Positions 26,978 to 35,930 of a stretch of 64,000 bases of DNA are shown here, piece after piece (within the stretch, counting starts at the first letter, position 1; every line of letters starts with the position of its first letter). The translations under genes were made by a program, and so were the position numbers. Source of the stretch: SHYR01 sp036013055 (GTDB lineage Bacteria > Chloroflexota > Dehalococcoidia > UBA2979); the NCBI GenBank assembly GCA_036013055.1, contig DASCQM010000012.1:186001-250000 (forward strand), read 5' to 3'. The notes beneath the pieces are model-generated. The model ran no database searches and had not been told where the DNA came from. It saw only the letters and a list, made by a program, of their open reading frames with translations.

Positions 26978-27029
26978 CACCGGACTTCAGCAGCGACGTT
27001 TCGCTAGACCTCGACTACCGGCCAGACGG

Positions 27030-27884
27030 CTAGAGCGCGCGGTACGCGCCCGACAGCGCTGTCTGGTCGAACTCGGTCGGCGTCTCGCCGGCGGCGTACT
27101 GGTAGAGCGCAGCCTTGAAGATGCCCTCCATCGCTGCCACCCCGCCGAGCGCCATGGCGAAGAAGAACGCGCCACCGGCGATGCCGAGAAGGGGGTGGAT
27201 GAAGAAGAGTATTGCCGACGGGATGAGCGCGGCGAGCACTGCGAGCATGTAGACGAGCCCGAAGCCGAACGAGGCGGCGAACTGGCGGCCCCAGGTGCGG
27301 CTGAACATCTCCTTGGAGCGCTTGAAGGCCGCGATCGGGCCAAGCTCCTCGGCGACGAGCACCGGAATCACGAAGAACGTCAGGTACGCCCAGACGCCAC
27401 CGACCATCGAGACGGCGATCTGGCCGAGGAAGTTGTCCTTCGCCATGTTGCGCAACAGCTGTAGCAGCAGCCCGACCGTCGCCGCGACGATCGCCCAGCC
27501 GATGATTGCGGGCAGGTGCCGCAGGGCGTGGCTGAGGCCGGACGAAATGTTCGGGTCGCTGCCGCGCAGCCGTTCAAGCGCGGCGGAGATCAGGGCGGCG
27601 TTGAAGAAGATGCCGATGAACGTGGTGAGGAAGAAGATCAGGATGCCCATCGTGACGTCGCCGGCCGTCATCGTGGCACCGGGGACCTCGTTCTGAACGT
27701 CGTTGTAGCGACCCATCGTCCCCGTCGCGTTCGCGACGAGCGCGAAGCCACCGACGGTGATCAACATCGCGACTGTGGACATGATCGGGAAGAAGATCAG
27801 TTCGCGGTCCTTCTGCAGGACGTGCCAACTCATCTTCATCAGTTCAAAGGTGTGACCAATAGTTGCAAACATGCGCCAGATCAT
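27030..27884 (-). CDS. DUF6159-like multi-pass membrane protein
   Basis: 284 aa with about six membrane segments. It starts with MFATIGHTFELMKMSWHVLQKDRELIFFP and ends with a cytoplasmic tail containing TEFDQTALSGAYRAL. Middle block: FFVIPVLVAEELGPIAAFKRSKEMFSRTWG. The family function is unknown. Starts at 27884 and 27872 are both plausible; neither has a strong ribosome site. Divergent from the MscS gene. Confidence 0.8.
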   Translation of the reverse strand: MIWRMFATIGHTFELMKMSWHVLQKDRELIFFPIMSTVAMLITVGGFALVANATGTMGRYNDVQNEVPGATMTAGDVTMGILIFFLTTFIGIFFNAALISAALERLRGSDPNISSGLSHALRHLPAIIGWAIVAATVGLLLQLLRNMAKDNFLGQIAVSMVGGVWAYLTFFVIPVLVAEELGPIAAFKRSKEMFSRTWGRQFAASFGFGLVYMLAVLAALIPSAILFFIHPLLGIAGGAFFFAMALGGVAAMEGIFKAALYQYAAGETPTEFDQTALSGAYRAL

Positions 27885-27983
27885 ATCTGAATCGTGATCG
27901 CCTGTCGCACGGATTCGGGCGGCTGACTGCCACTCAGCGCCCGCTTCGGTACGATTCACGGTGAGCGATAGGGGAGAGCACCC

Positions 27984-29129
27984 ATGAATCTGGACTTTGA
28001 AGACTTCGACTTCGCGGACGAGCGCGTCGTTGAGACCCTGATCGCCGCGGGCATCTTCCTCGGCAGCATCGTCGTCGCTCGTGTCGTCGCCGCGCTGCTT
28101 CGGCGCATCGTGCACCACTACACGCACGCCACGCAGACCAAACTCGACGACGATCTCGTCGCCGCTGTGCGCATGCCGCTGATCCTGCTGATCGTCGTCG
28201 AGGGGCTCTTCACCGGGCTGCGCGTGCTCTCGTACCTCGATGACCGCCGCGACCTGATCGATGGCGCCTGGGTCGCGCTCTCGCTGCTGCTCGCTATCGT
28301 GACCGCGCAGCGCCTGCTCTCGGCGCTGCTGACGTGGTACGGCGCATCGGTCGCCCAGCGCACGGCGACCGACTGGGATCAGAAGTCGCTCCCGATGATC
28401 CGGCGCGTGCTGAACGTGGCAATCGCCGGTATCGGCGGTCTGGTGATCCTCGATCAGGTCGGCATCTCGATCAGCCCGATGCTCGCGGGCCTCGGCATCG
28501 GCGGGTTCGCGCTCGCGCTCGCGCTACAGCCGATGCTGGCGAACGTCTTCGCGAGCTCGTACATGCTCTCGGACGGCTCGATCCGCGTTGGTGACTTTAT
28601 CGATATCGCGGGCGGACCGTCGGGGTGGGTGGAGGACATCGGCTTCCGCGCCACCCGCATCCGCACGTTCGACAACAACATCATCATCATCCCGAACAAC
28701 GCGCTGGCGGAGTCGACGGTGACGAACTTCGACGCTGCTGGTGCGCCCGTCGACGCCGCGATCAGTTGTGGCGTGGCGTACGAAGAGGATCTTGAGCGTG
28801 TCGAGGCGATCTGCCTGGAGGTGCTGGACGGGATCATCCGCGACATCGACGAGGCCGTCGACGGCGCGGATCCGATCTTCCGCTATCAGCGTTTCGGCGA
28901 CTCCAACATCGACTTCTTGCTCAAGGTGAGGGCCCAGACGCGGCGGCACGTCGGCATGGTGACGCATCACATGGTGAAGCGGATTCACGCGCGCCTGAAC
29001 GCGGAGGGCATCACGATCAACTACCCGGCGCGCCGGCTGTTCCTGGCTGCTGAGGACACCGACGGCCTCGAACGTCTCGTCGATGATGATGGCGTGCCCG
29101 ACGGCGGGGAGACGCCCTCGCCGATCTAG
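27984..29129 (+). CDS. Mechanosensitive ion channel, MscS family
   Basis: 381 aa. Several N-terminal membrane helices, then the pore-lining helix GLGIGGFALALALQPMLANVF and the MscS beta domain (IRVGDFIDIAGGPSGWVEDIGFRATRIRTFD, PNNALAESTVTNF), followed by the alpha/beta C-terminal domain. It releases solutes on hypo-osmotic shock. GGGGAG lies seven bases before the ATG. Confidence 0.9.
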   Translation: MNLDFEDFDFADERVVETLIAAGIFLGSIVVARVVAALLRRIVHHYTHATQTKLDDDLVAAVRMPLILLIVVEGLFTGLRVLSYLDDRRDLIDGAWVALSLLLAIVTAQRLLSALLTWYGASVAQRTATDWDQKSLPMIRRVLNVAIAGIGGLVILDQVGISISPMLAGLGIGGFALALALQPMLANVFASSYMLSDGSIRVGDFIDIAGGPSGWVEDIGFRATRIRTFDNNIIIIPNNALAESTVTNFDAAGAPVDAAISCGVAYEEDLERVEAICLEVLDGIIRDIDEAVDGADPIFRYQRFGDSNIDFLLKVRAQTRRHVGMVTHHMVKRIHARLNAEGITINYPARRLFLAAEDTDGLERLVDDDGVPDGGETPSPI

Positions 29130-29146
29130 TCGCGCCCTCGCCCGCC

Positions 29147-30781
29147 CTAGTTTGATCCGCCCGAGTTCGGTCGAACGCCGTCCGCGTCGCCGTTGCGATG
29201 GCGGTCGAGTTGCGCGCGCAGTCGCTCAAGCTGCTCCGGCGTCAGGCGGTCGCGAAGGCTGCCCGGGCCCTCCTGCTCAAGTCGCTCACGCAGCTTCGCA
29301 CGCGCCTGCTCCTGCAGGTCCTCGCGACGCTCGCGCAGCGCCTCCTCGTCCGGGCGCTGCCCCGGCTGCTCGCTGGCACCCTCGCTTCGCGGCGACGGGC
29401 GCGCGCCCTCGCTGCCCGTGCTCCCGCCGCCCGGCGTGGCGTTGCCTGACGTCGGCGCGTGCAGCGGCAACGCGCGCTGGCGGGCGGCATCGGTCACGAT
29501 CACTCGCTCTCGATCCGCGTTCGCCTCCTGCGCCTGTAGCGCGCGCGCGTTGATCGGCTGCACCCGCAGCTTGCCGTCTTCGACGGTGACGCGAAGCTGC
29601 ACCTCGACAGCGTCGCCGAGTCGTTCGACGGGGACGCTCAGTTCGTTGCCACCAACGGTGAGCACGATCTCGCCGTCACCTTCGCCGATCCGCCGCAGCA
29701 GCAGCCGGTAGGTGCCGGGCGTCGGATCGTGCAGTTCGAGCTGCTGCGATCCGCCATTCGGCCGCGATGTCGCCGCGCCCGCGATCTGCTGGAACGCCAC
29801 GCCGTCCGGGCGCACGCCGGTCGCCTTGCCGTTGGGCGCGACGATCGCGGCGGCGTACGGCGCATCGACGGAGAGGCCGAGCGCCTGCTGCGCGCTGGCG
29901 CGGCGCTCGACGGCGGAGAGCTGCCGGTGGCGCTGAGCCCGGCCGACCTCGCCGGGGGCGACGAACGCCTGCTCCGCCCCGGCCTCGAGTTCGACGAGCC
30001 CCTCGACGGTGTTCACCACGGTCTCGTCGGCGTCGATCGCGGTCTCGAAGAGCGTGTGGTGCGCGGTGATCACCGCGTCCGGCGTGCTCACGACGTAGAT
30101 CGAGCCATCGGCTGCGTCCGCTACGACGTCGTTCCAGAGCCGTCCGGCGAACTGCTGGAGGCGAATGCGGCGCGTATCGCCAACGCGTGCCATCTCGATC
30201 AGTAGCTCGCTGTCGGGCTCGACGCCGACCGTCGTGCCGTCGAGGAACGTCAGCAGCGCGCTGCCCTCGCTGTCCGTGCGCAGCCGTGCGCCCTCATCGA
30301 GTTGATCGCCGTCCGCGATCGCGACCCAGCCGGACTCGGTCTGCTGCTCCACGCCGCCCGCGAAGACGCTGACGGTGGAGGCGTATGCGGTCGTCGTGCC
30401 CTGGTCGAGCACGAGCGTTGCCGCCAGCGCCGCGATCGCGAGTACGGCCGCAGCCGATGCGACGACGCCTGCGCGCCCGAGCGCCGGGCCCGCGAAGCTG
30501 AGCGCGCCGAAGATCGAGGAGAGCGCGCGCAACGGCTGCCAGCGTGGCGACTGCTGCGGCGTTTGGCGCAGTTCCGCCATGAAGGCCGCGCGTCGAGCCG
30601 GGTCGGGAGTCTGTTCGGTGATGCGTGGCTCGGCGCGCATTGCGACCGCTGCCTCCAGCAGTGGCTGCAGGCGGTTGGCGAAGTCAGGCCACTCGCTGAG
30701 GCAGTCGGCGATCTCGCGTCGACCGCTGGCGAGGTCGGCGATGCACTGCTCAAGCACGTCTTCGAAGCGAGGCTGGCTCAC
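29147..30781 (-). CDS. FecR domain membrane protein, probable regulator of the adjacent ECF sigma factor
   Basis: 544 aa. A cytoplasmic N-terminal segment (1-100) resembling a zinc-less anti-sigma region, a membrane helix at about 105-125, then an extracytoplasmic FecR domain (about 155-270: ALLTFLDGTTVGVEPDSEL, RLWNDV, VSTPDAVI). The C-terminus is disordered and charged (about 460-544, with the coiled LRERREDLQEQARAKLRERL). The GTG start overlaps the sigma gene stop (GTGA), the standard arrangement for a sigma/anti-sigma pair. Confidence 0.85.
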   Translation of the reverse strand: MSQPRFEDVLEQCIADLASGRREIADCLSEWPDFANRLQPLLEAAVAMRAEPRITEQTPDPARRAAFMAELRQTPQQSPRWQPLRALSSIFGALSFAGPALGRAGVVASAAAVLAIAALAATLVLDQGTTTAYASTVSVFAGGVEQQTESGWVAIADGDQLDEGARLRTDSEGSALLTFLDGTTVGVEPDSELLIEMARVGDTRRIRLQQFAGRLWNDVVADAADGSIYVVSTPDAVITAHHTLFETAIDADETVVNTVEGLVELEAGAEQAFVAPGEVGRAQRHRQLSAVERRASAQQALGLSVDAPYAAAIVAPNGKATGVRPDGVAFQQIAGAATSRPNGGSQQLELHDPTPGTYRLLLRRIGEGDGEIVLTVGGNELSVPVERLGDAVEVQLRVTVEDGKLRVQPINARALQAQEANADRERVIVTDAARQRALPLHAPTSGNATPGGGSTGSEGARPSPRSEGASEQPGQRPDEEALRERREDLQEQARAKLRERLEQEGPGSLRDRLTPEQLERLRAQLDRHRNGDADGVRPNSGGSN

Positions 30782-31320
30782 GGCATCCCTCCTGCCGTCT
30801 CAATCTCCTTGCGCAGCGACCGCAGCGCGCGCATCTGGAGGCCGCGCACAGTCACTTCCTTGCGGCCCATGATCTCGCCGATCTCGGCGGCGGACTTCTC
30901 CATCATGAAGCGCAGCGTGAGCACCTCGCGGTGGTCGGGCGTGAGGCGGTCAAGCAGCGCGCGCAGGTAGGCGGTTCGCTCCTGCGCGAGCACGTGGTCC
31001 TCCGCCTCGCTATCGACGGCGATCTCGATGCCTTCGAGGTCCGTCGTGGGCCGCTGCTTGCGGAATGTGTCGATCACCTGGTTCTTCGCCATTCGGTAGA
31101 GCCATGCCTTGAAGGGGACGCCGCGATGCTCATAGCGCGGGATCGCCTGCCACGCCTTGAGGAAGACCTGCGAGGCGAGGTCCTCCGCCGCGTCGGCGTT
31201 GCGCAGCTGGTGCGTGAGGTAGCGCAGGATCTCCGGGTGAAAGCGGTCATAGAGCAGTCCGAAGGCATCAGCGTCACCCTCCCGGGCGCGGTCGACGAGA
31301 GAGACGACCGCCCGCTCCAT
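30778..31320 (-). CDS. RNA polymerase sigma factor, ECF type
   Basis: 180 aa. Region 2 (YDRFHPEILRYLTHQL, DLASQVFLKAW, FKAWLYRMAKNQVID) and region 4 (LTPDHREVLTLRFMMEKSAAEIGEIMG, VTVRGLQMRALRSLR) without region 3. ATG 31320 opens the domain; the frame stays open to 31461 but the extension runs through a transcription terminator. It is co-translated with the FecR protein. Confidence 0.9.
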   Translation of the reverse strand: MERAVVSLVDRAREGDADAFGLLYDRFHPEILRYLTHQLRNADAAEDLASQVFLKAWQAIPRYEHRGVPFKAWLYRMAKNQVIDTFRKQRPTTDLEGIEIAVDSEAEDHVLAQERTAYLRALLDRLTPDHREVLTLRFMMEKSAAEIGEIMGRKEVTVRGLQMRALRSLRKEIETAGGMP

Positions 31321-31425
31321 ATCAGAAGTCCCGGCCTCTCCCGGGTCTCTGTTGCTCTCATCTGGTGTAACGATGCTGACGTGGATCCATTCGCTGCCTC
31401 TCCACGATAGGGCCGCGCGCTGGGA

Positions 31426-31470
31426 AGCGAATAGGTGGGCGCCTCCATTGGAGGCGCCCACCTATTCGCT
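31426..31470 (-). terminator. Very strong hairpin terminator of the secreted protein gene
   Basis: A perfect 22-bp inverted repeat (31426-31447 and 31449-31470) with one central base. It lies eight bases past the stop of the minus-strand gene at 31478 and separates it from the sigma operon. Little T tract follows. Confidence 0.8.
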
Positions 31471-31477
31471 GCTCGAG

Positions 31478-32005
31478 CTAGCTCTGACCGTCATCCGGTG
31501 CGAACTGACCGGGGTTACCGAAGGGGCGACCCTGGCGCAGACCGAAGTCGGACTCGCCGTTCCCGTCCGGGCGCTCCGGGCGTTCCGGCCGGTCGGGGCG
31601 CTCGGGCCGCTCGATGCCGAGCGACTCAACGATCGCCCGCAGGCCCTCCGGGTTCGACGCCTTCGCCTGCGAGACGATCGCTACGGCGACGGCGTGCTTC
31701 GCCCGCTCGACGAGTTCCCCGCCGCCGAAGACGCTGCACAGCGGGGCGAGCGCCGGCACACCTTCAAGGTTCGCGTCGCAAACGGCTGTCGCGATGCGCA
31801 GAACGATCGTGGGGTCGCGGTGCGGACGTGCGTGCCCGTTCGCGTTCTCGTCGCCTTCACCGCCCGCCTCGGCCGGGAGGTAGTCGGCTGCTGCCGTCGT
31901 GCTCGCGTTAGGTGTGCCGCTGGCCGCAGCCGTCGAAATCAGGCCGGCCGACAGCACCATCGCCATCAGAGCCGGCAGTGCCAGTCCTGTCATCAGTCTT
32001 CGCAT
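31478..32005 (-). CDS. Small secreted protein with Pro/Glu/Arg-rich tail
   Basis: 175 aa. A signal peptide (MRRLMTGLALPALMAMVLSAGLISTAAA) is followed by a low-complexity linker, a helical middle (residues about 70-130, two cysteines in AVCDANLEG and APLCSVFGG) and a tail with the repeat RPERPDRPERPERPDG. No family recognised. It lies immediately upstream of the ECF sigma/FecR pair on the same strand but is separated by a terminator; it may be a target of that sigma factor. GAGG is ten bases before the ATG. Confidence 0.65.
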   Translation of the reverse strand: MRRLMTGLALPALMAMVLSAGLISTAAASGTPNASTTAAADYLPAEAGGEGDENANGHARPHRDPTIVLRIATAVCDANLEGVPALAPLCSVFGGGELVERAKHAVAVAIVSQAKASNPEGLRAIVESLGIERPERPDRPERPERPDGNGESDFGLRQGRPFGNPGQFAPDDGQS

Positions 32006-32104
32006 CGTCTGGTGTCCTCTCGTTCGGTGGTTGGGTTGCATCAGATACAACGCGCCGCCTCACGATCCGTTCGTCGCCGCTTTCGCTCCGGTACCATCGA
32101 GCAA

Positions 32105-33514
32105 ATGACGATCGGACCGGACTTCGACGAGCCCGCGTTGGAGGGCCTGCAGCGGCTGGATGGCGCCGTCAGTCGCGGACAGGCGCGCATCTTCCGCGTG
32201 CTCTGGTTCCTCGTGCCGTCGGGCTCGGTGGCGCGTGACTCGCACTTCCAGCAGCTCCTCGCGTCGCGCTTCCTCACCGACATCGGCCTGCAGGCGCTGC
32301 TCTACGGCGCGCTGATCTCCAGCGCGCGCAGCGGCGACAGCGCCATCGATGCCGCGCTGCTCGGTGTCGCCTACCTGCTGCCGGGCGTGCTGCTGGGGAT
32401 GTTCGGCGGCATTGTCGCGGACGCGCTGCCGAAGCGGGTCGCGCTCGCCGGCGCATACCTGACGATGGGCGCGCTGGCGCTGCTGATCCCGTGGTTCTTC
32501 GGCACCGACTTCCGCTCGCTGCTCGCGATCCTCTTCGCCGTGCGCGTGCTGCACCAGGTCTCGCAGCCGTCCGAGGCATCGGCGGTACCGCTGGTCGCCG
32601 ACGACGATGAACTGGCGTCCGCGACCTCGTTCCTCTCGCTCGTCTCCTCGGCCGGGGAGGTCGTCGGCAAGGCGCTCTTCGCGCCGCTGATCGTGCGCGC
32701 GTTCGGCGTCAATCCGGTGACCGTGATCGCGGGCATCTGCTTTCTGCTCTCGGCGACCCGCGTCTTCGACCTGCGCCCGCCGCGACGCGAGCGCGAGGGC
32801 GGCCCGGCCGTCGAAGGCGTGACGGCCAGCATCTCGACGCTCGGCGTGATCCGCTGGCTCGTCACGGAGCGCGCGCAGCTCTGGATGCTGCTACTCGCGG
32901 CGCTGGCGAGCACGATCAGCGTGATCCTCGGCGTGCTCGGCCCGCAGTACACGCGCGACGTGCTGGAGGTCGACCCGGCGAACGCGCTCTACGTCTTCTC
33001 GCCGGCGGTGATCGGCCTGCTCGTGGCCCTCGTCGTGGCACCGATCGCGATCAAGATCTTCCGCGAACGCATTGTCGCCGTCGTGGGTTTCACGATCGTC
33101 GCGGTGACGATGAGCGCGCTCGGCTTCATCGATCAGGTACGCGAACGAGTACCGTGGTTCCCGGTGATCGACTTGCCGATGGTCGGCGACCGCGTGGAGC
33201 TGGCTGCCGAACTCTCGGTCTTCCTCGGCTTCGGCATGACGCTGGCGGCGACCGCGACCCAGACGTACATCTCGCGCACCGCACCGCTGTCGGTGCAGGG
33301 ACGCACCTTTGCGTTGCTGGGGACGATGAAGGACGGCCTGGCGATACCGCCGTTGCTGATACTTGGTGCCGTCGCTGGCGTCGTCGGCGTGCGGCCGGTG
33401 CTCGCGTTCGCGCCGATCCTGCTGCTGACGCTCGCGATTGGCGTCGATCGGCTCGCCGGCAAGTGGCGCCCGTCGGACGAGCACGACGGCGAGAGCGACC
33501 CAGCCGAGGCTTAG
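32105..33514 (+). CDS. Major facilitator superfamily transporter
   Basis: 469 aa. A cytoplasmic N-terminus of about 50 residues, then about 12 hydrophobic segments; GGIVADALPKRVAL is the motif A-like loop. Resembles the Enterobactin-exporter-like (MFS_3/TetA-like) group. The ORF is open 750 bases further upstream, but that part is antisense to the secreted protein; ATG 32105 is the natural start. Substrate unknown. Confidence 0.82.
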   Translation: MTIGPDFDEPALEGLQRLDGAVSRGQARIFRVLWFLVPSGSVARDSHFQQLLASRFLTDIGLQALLYGALISSARSGDSAIDAALLGVAYLLPGVLLGMFGGIVADALPKRVALAGAYLTMGALALLIPWFFGTDFRSLLAILFAVRVLHQVSQPSEASAVPLVADDDELASATSFLSLVSSAGEVVGKALFAPLIVRAFGVNPVTVIAGICFLLSATRVFDLRPPRREREGGPAVEGVTASISTLGVIRWLVTERAQLWMLLLAALASTISVILGVLGPQYTRDVLEVDPANALYVFSPAVIGLLVALVVAPIAIKIFRERIVAVVGFTIVAVTMSALGFIDQVRERVPWFPVIDLPMVGDRVELAAELSVFLGFGMTLAATATQTYISRTAPLSVQGRTFALLGTMKDGLAIPPLLILGAVAGVVGVRPVLAFAPILLLTLAIGVDRLAGKWRPSDEHDGESDPAEA

Positions 33515-33529
33515 CGAGGCAGCGACGGC

Positions 33530-34585
33530 CTACGGATAGAGCGGTGGGCGGTCGAGTCCTGCGCGCTGGTCGTAGCCGAACATCACGTTGAGGTTCTGCA
33601 GGGCGTTCCCGCTCTGCCCCTTCATCAGGTTGTCGATCGAAGCCATCACCACGACGCGCTTGCCGTCCGGGGTGGTCTCCAGCGAGATGTCGCAGTAGTT
33701 GGAGCCAGCCGTGCCCTTCAGCGTCGACGGCGTGTCCAGCACGCGGACGAAGGGGTGGTCGGCGTAGAACTCGCGGTACCGCGCCAGCAGGTCGTCGCGG
33801 GTCGCCGTCTTGGTCAGCGCGGCATGCATCGTGCTGAGGATGCCGCGCGTGGTGCCGAGCAGGTGCGGCACGAAGTGCAGCGACGCGGGGCCGCCGGAGA
33901 GGCTGCCGAGCGTCTCCTGCGCCTCGACGACGTGCTGGTGCGCGAAGACGCGGTAGGGCACGACGTTGTCGTTGAGGTGCGAGAAGTGCTGCAGCGGTGC
34001 CGGCTTCTTGCCCGCTCCGGAAGAGCCGGTCAGGCCGTCCACGGTGACGGTGCCATCGACGATCATGTCGTCGGTGAAGAGCGGCGCGAGCCCGAGGATG
34101 ATGCCGACTGCGAAGCAGCCGGGGTTACCGGTGATCGGCGAGTCGGCGATCTTGTCGGCGTAGAGCTCCGGGATGCCGAACTGGCTGCGGTCGAAGAGCG
34201 CCTCGGACTTGTGCGAGCCATCGGCGATCGAGGGGTGAGCCGCCGCGTAGCGCCCGTATGCGGCCGAGTCGCCGAAGCGGAAGTCGCCCGAGTAATCGAG
34301 GAAGCGCACGCCGGCATCGGCGAGCGCGGATGCGTAGCCCTGCGAGACGCCGTCCGGCGTGGCGAAGACGACGATGTCGCAGTCGCTGCCGATGATGTCG
34401 TCGTCGGGTGCCTGCACGGTCAGGTCGCAGCGGTCGATCAGGTGCTGATAGACCTCATCGATGCGACGGCCAGCGTCGTCGCGTGCGATCAGGGAGGCGA
34501 TCTCGAATTCGGGGTGTGCCAGCAGCAGCTCGATCATACCGAGCCCGCCGTATCCGGTGGCGCCGATCAGTTGTACGCGGGGCAT
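33530..34585 (-). CDS. argC: N-acetyl-gamma-glutamyl-phosphate reductase
   Basis: 351 aa. NADPH-dependent reduction in arginine (or LysW-type lysine) biosynthesis. NAD-binding IGATGYGGLGMIELL at 7-21, the catalytic Cys157 in TGNPGCFAV, GSSGAGKKP, and the His-containing HQHVVE. No other arg gene is beside it. The ATG has GGAGGAC about eight bases upstream. Confidence 0.93.
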   Translation of the reverse strand: MPRVQLIGATGYGGLGMIELLLAHPEFEIASLIARDDAGRRIDEVYQHLIDRCDLTVQAPDDDIIGSDCDIVVFATPDGVSQGYASALADAGVRFLDYSGDFRFGDSAAYGRYAAAHPSIADGSHKSEALFDRSQFGIPELYADKIADSPITGNPGCFAVGIILGLAPLFTDDMIVDGTVTVDGLTGSSGAGKKPAPLQHFSHLNDNVVPYRVFAHQHVVEAQETLGSLSGGPASLHFVPHLLGTTRGILSTMHAALTKTATRDDLLARYREFYADHPFVRVLDTPSTLKGTAGSNYCDISLETTPDGKRVVVMASIDNLMKGQSGNALQNLNVMFGYDQRAGLDRPPLYP

Positions 34586-34671
34586 TGCTCAGTCCTCCGC
34601 GACTCAGCATAGGGCGCAGCGGCCCAGAGTGCGCCAAGGCTCACGGACAGCGTGCGTGCTAGCGTCGTCGC

Positions 34672-35214
34672 ATGGCCGACGCGACCTGGCAGGACTTCCT
34701 ACCGCTCGATGACGCCGCGCTGCTGGCGCAGTGCGAATTCGACCGCTTTCGTGCCAGCGGCCCGGGCGGGCAGAAGCGGAACGTCACGGAGTCCGCGGTG
34801 CGGCTGCGCCACGGGGCGAGCGGGCTGACCTCGGAAGCGACGGAGTCGCGATCGCAGCACGAGAATCGCGCCCGCGCGTTGCGCCGACTGCGCATCGCGA
34901 TCGCGCTCACGCTGCGCGCGCCGATCGTGCCGCAGGCGCACGCGGCATCCGATGAACTCGCGGCGGCGCTCGGGCCCGGCCTCGGACGTCGCGACGCGCG
35001 CTTCTGGCCTGCGGTGGCCGCGCTCCTCGACGTGCTTGAGCACTTCGAGTGGAAGCTGAGCAGCGCCGCGAAGCTGCTCGGCGTCACCACGGCCTCCGTC
35101 AGCCGGGTGCTGGAGAGCGACGTGGTGGTGCTACGCGCGGCGAACGAGCGCCGTCGGGCGCTGGAGCTGAAACCGCTGCGAGTCTCGAAGCAGCGAGGCT
35201 CGCGGCGTCGCTAG
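34672..35214 (+). CDS. Peptide chain release factor-like protein (GGQ domain)
   Basis: 180 aa. The hydrolytic GGQ is at residues 32-34 in RASGPGGQKRNVTESAVRLRH, followed by a second helical half and a basic tail (RVSKQRGSRRR). It has only the RF-1 catalytic domain and no codon-recognition domain, as in ArfB/PrfH-like ribosome-rescue factors; the C-terminus differs from ArfB, so the exact role is open. Its stop overlaps the end of the convergent 35211-35558 gene by four bases. Confidence 0.82.
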   Translation: MADATWQDFLPLDDAALLAQCEFDRFRASGPGGQKRNVTESAVRLRHGASGLTSEATESRSQHENRARALRRLRIAIALTLRAPIVPQAHAASDELAAALGPGLGRRDARFWPAVAALLDVLEHFEWKLSSAAKLLGVTTASVSRVLESDVVVLRAANERRRALELKPLRVSKQRGSRRR

Positions 35215-35558
35215 TCCGGCTCGCTCGCCGGTGGATCGTCAGATGCAGGATCGTCGGAGGCGGGATAGTCAGGCGCGGGGTTGCCGGGCGTGGCGTCGCC
35301 CGGTGGAGTGTCGTCGGGCAGAGGATCGTGGTTGAAGATTCCGCTTGCGCGCAGCAATTCGTAGCGCGCCCACTTCTCGTCGCTGTGTGCCGCGACCGAC
35401 CAGCGCTCAAGCAGCGCCGCGTAGCCGGCTCGCGTGCTGCCCTCGTCCATCAGCGCGGCGACCTCCGCCATCAAATGGTCGCGATGGAGCGAGGTGAGGT
35501 TTCCGTACCACGGCAACTTTCCGAGCACGCGCTCAAGACGGACTGTTTCGCTGTTCAT
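35211..35558 (-). CDS. Hypothetical protein with Pro/Asp-rich tail
   Basis: 115 aa. A helical domain (residues 1-75, VLGKLPWYGNLTSLHRDHLMAEVAALM) is followed by a repetitive acidic tail (DYPASDDPASDDPPASEPD). No family recognised. It ends 4 bases inside the convergent release-factor-like gene. The consistent codon pattern and ATG start support translation. Confidence 0.55.
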   Translation of the reverse strand: MNSETVRLERVLGKLPWYGNLTSLHRDHLMAEVAALMDEGSTRAGYAALLERWSVAAHSDEKWARYELLRASGIFNHDPLPDDTPPGDATPGNPAPDYPASDDPASDDPPASEPD

Positions 35559-35643
35559 CGGTAAACACCCTCACACCCGATCTTCGGATCACCGATTGTG
35601 GTTCCGCAGGGGTGTATCCGGATTGAGTTGAACGCGAACCTGT

Positions 35644-35928
35644 TCATGCGCGCTCGATTGTGGCCGTCAGGCCGTAGGATTCCAGCCGCTCGCGATAGAG
35701 CTCCGCCAGTTCCAGCGGACAGGTGATCACGCTGACCTGGCCGTGGTTGTGCGCCTGCAACATCAGCTCTGCCGCACGTTCAGCCGTCATCCTCGGAATG
35801 CTCTCGATCAGCGCGTGGATCACGTGGTCCATCGAGTTGTGATCGTCGTTGTGCAGGATCACGCGGTACGGCGGCAGCGTCTCGCTCAACTCCCGCGTGC
35901 GCGCCTCTTCGACGGGTGCCGTTGTCAT
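35644..35928 (-). CDS. clpS: ATP-dependent Clp protease adaptor ClpS
   Basis: 94 aa. Delivers N-degron substrates to ClpAP/ClpCP. YRVILHNDDHNSMDHV gives the Asn-Asp of the substrate pocket, and the pocket His is in LQAHNHGQ. Its ATG is two bases past the stop of the LLM gene, so the two are probably co-transcribed. A second, divergent ClpS is at 41973-42350. Confidence 0.92.
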   Translation of the reverse strand: MTTAPVEEARTRELSETLPPYRVILHNDDHNSMDHVIHALIESIPRMTAERAAELMLQAHNHGQVSVITCPLELAELYRERLESYGLTATIERA

Positions 35929-35930
35929 GA

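Noticed and set aside
31352..32104. N-terminal extension of the MFS protein at 32105
   Set aside because: The extension is antisense to the secreted protein gene and runs through its terminator; it is not membrane-like.
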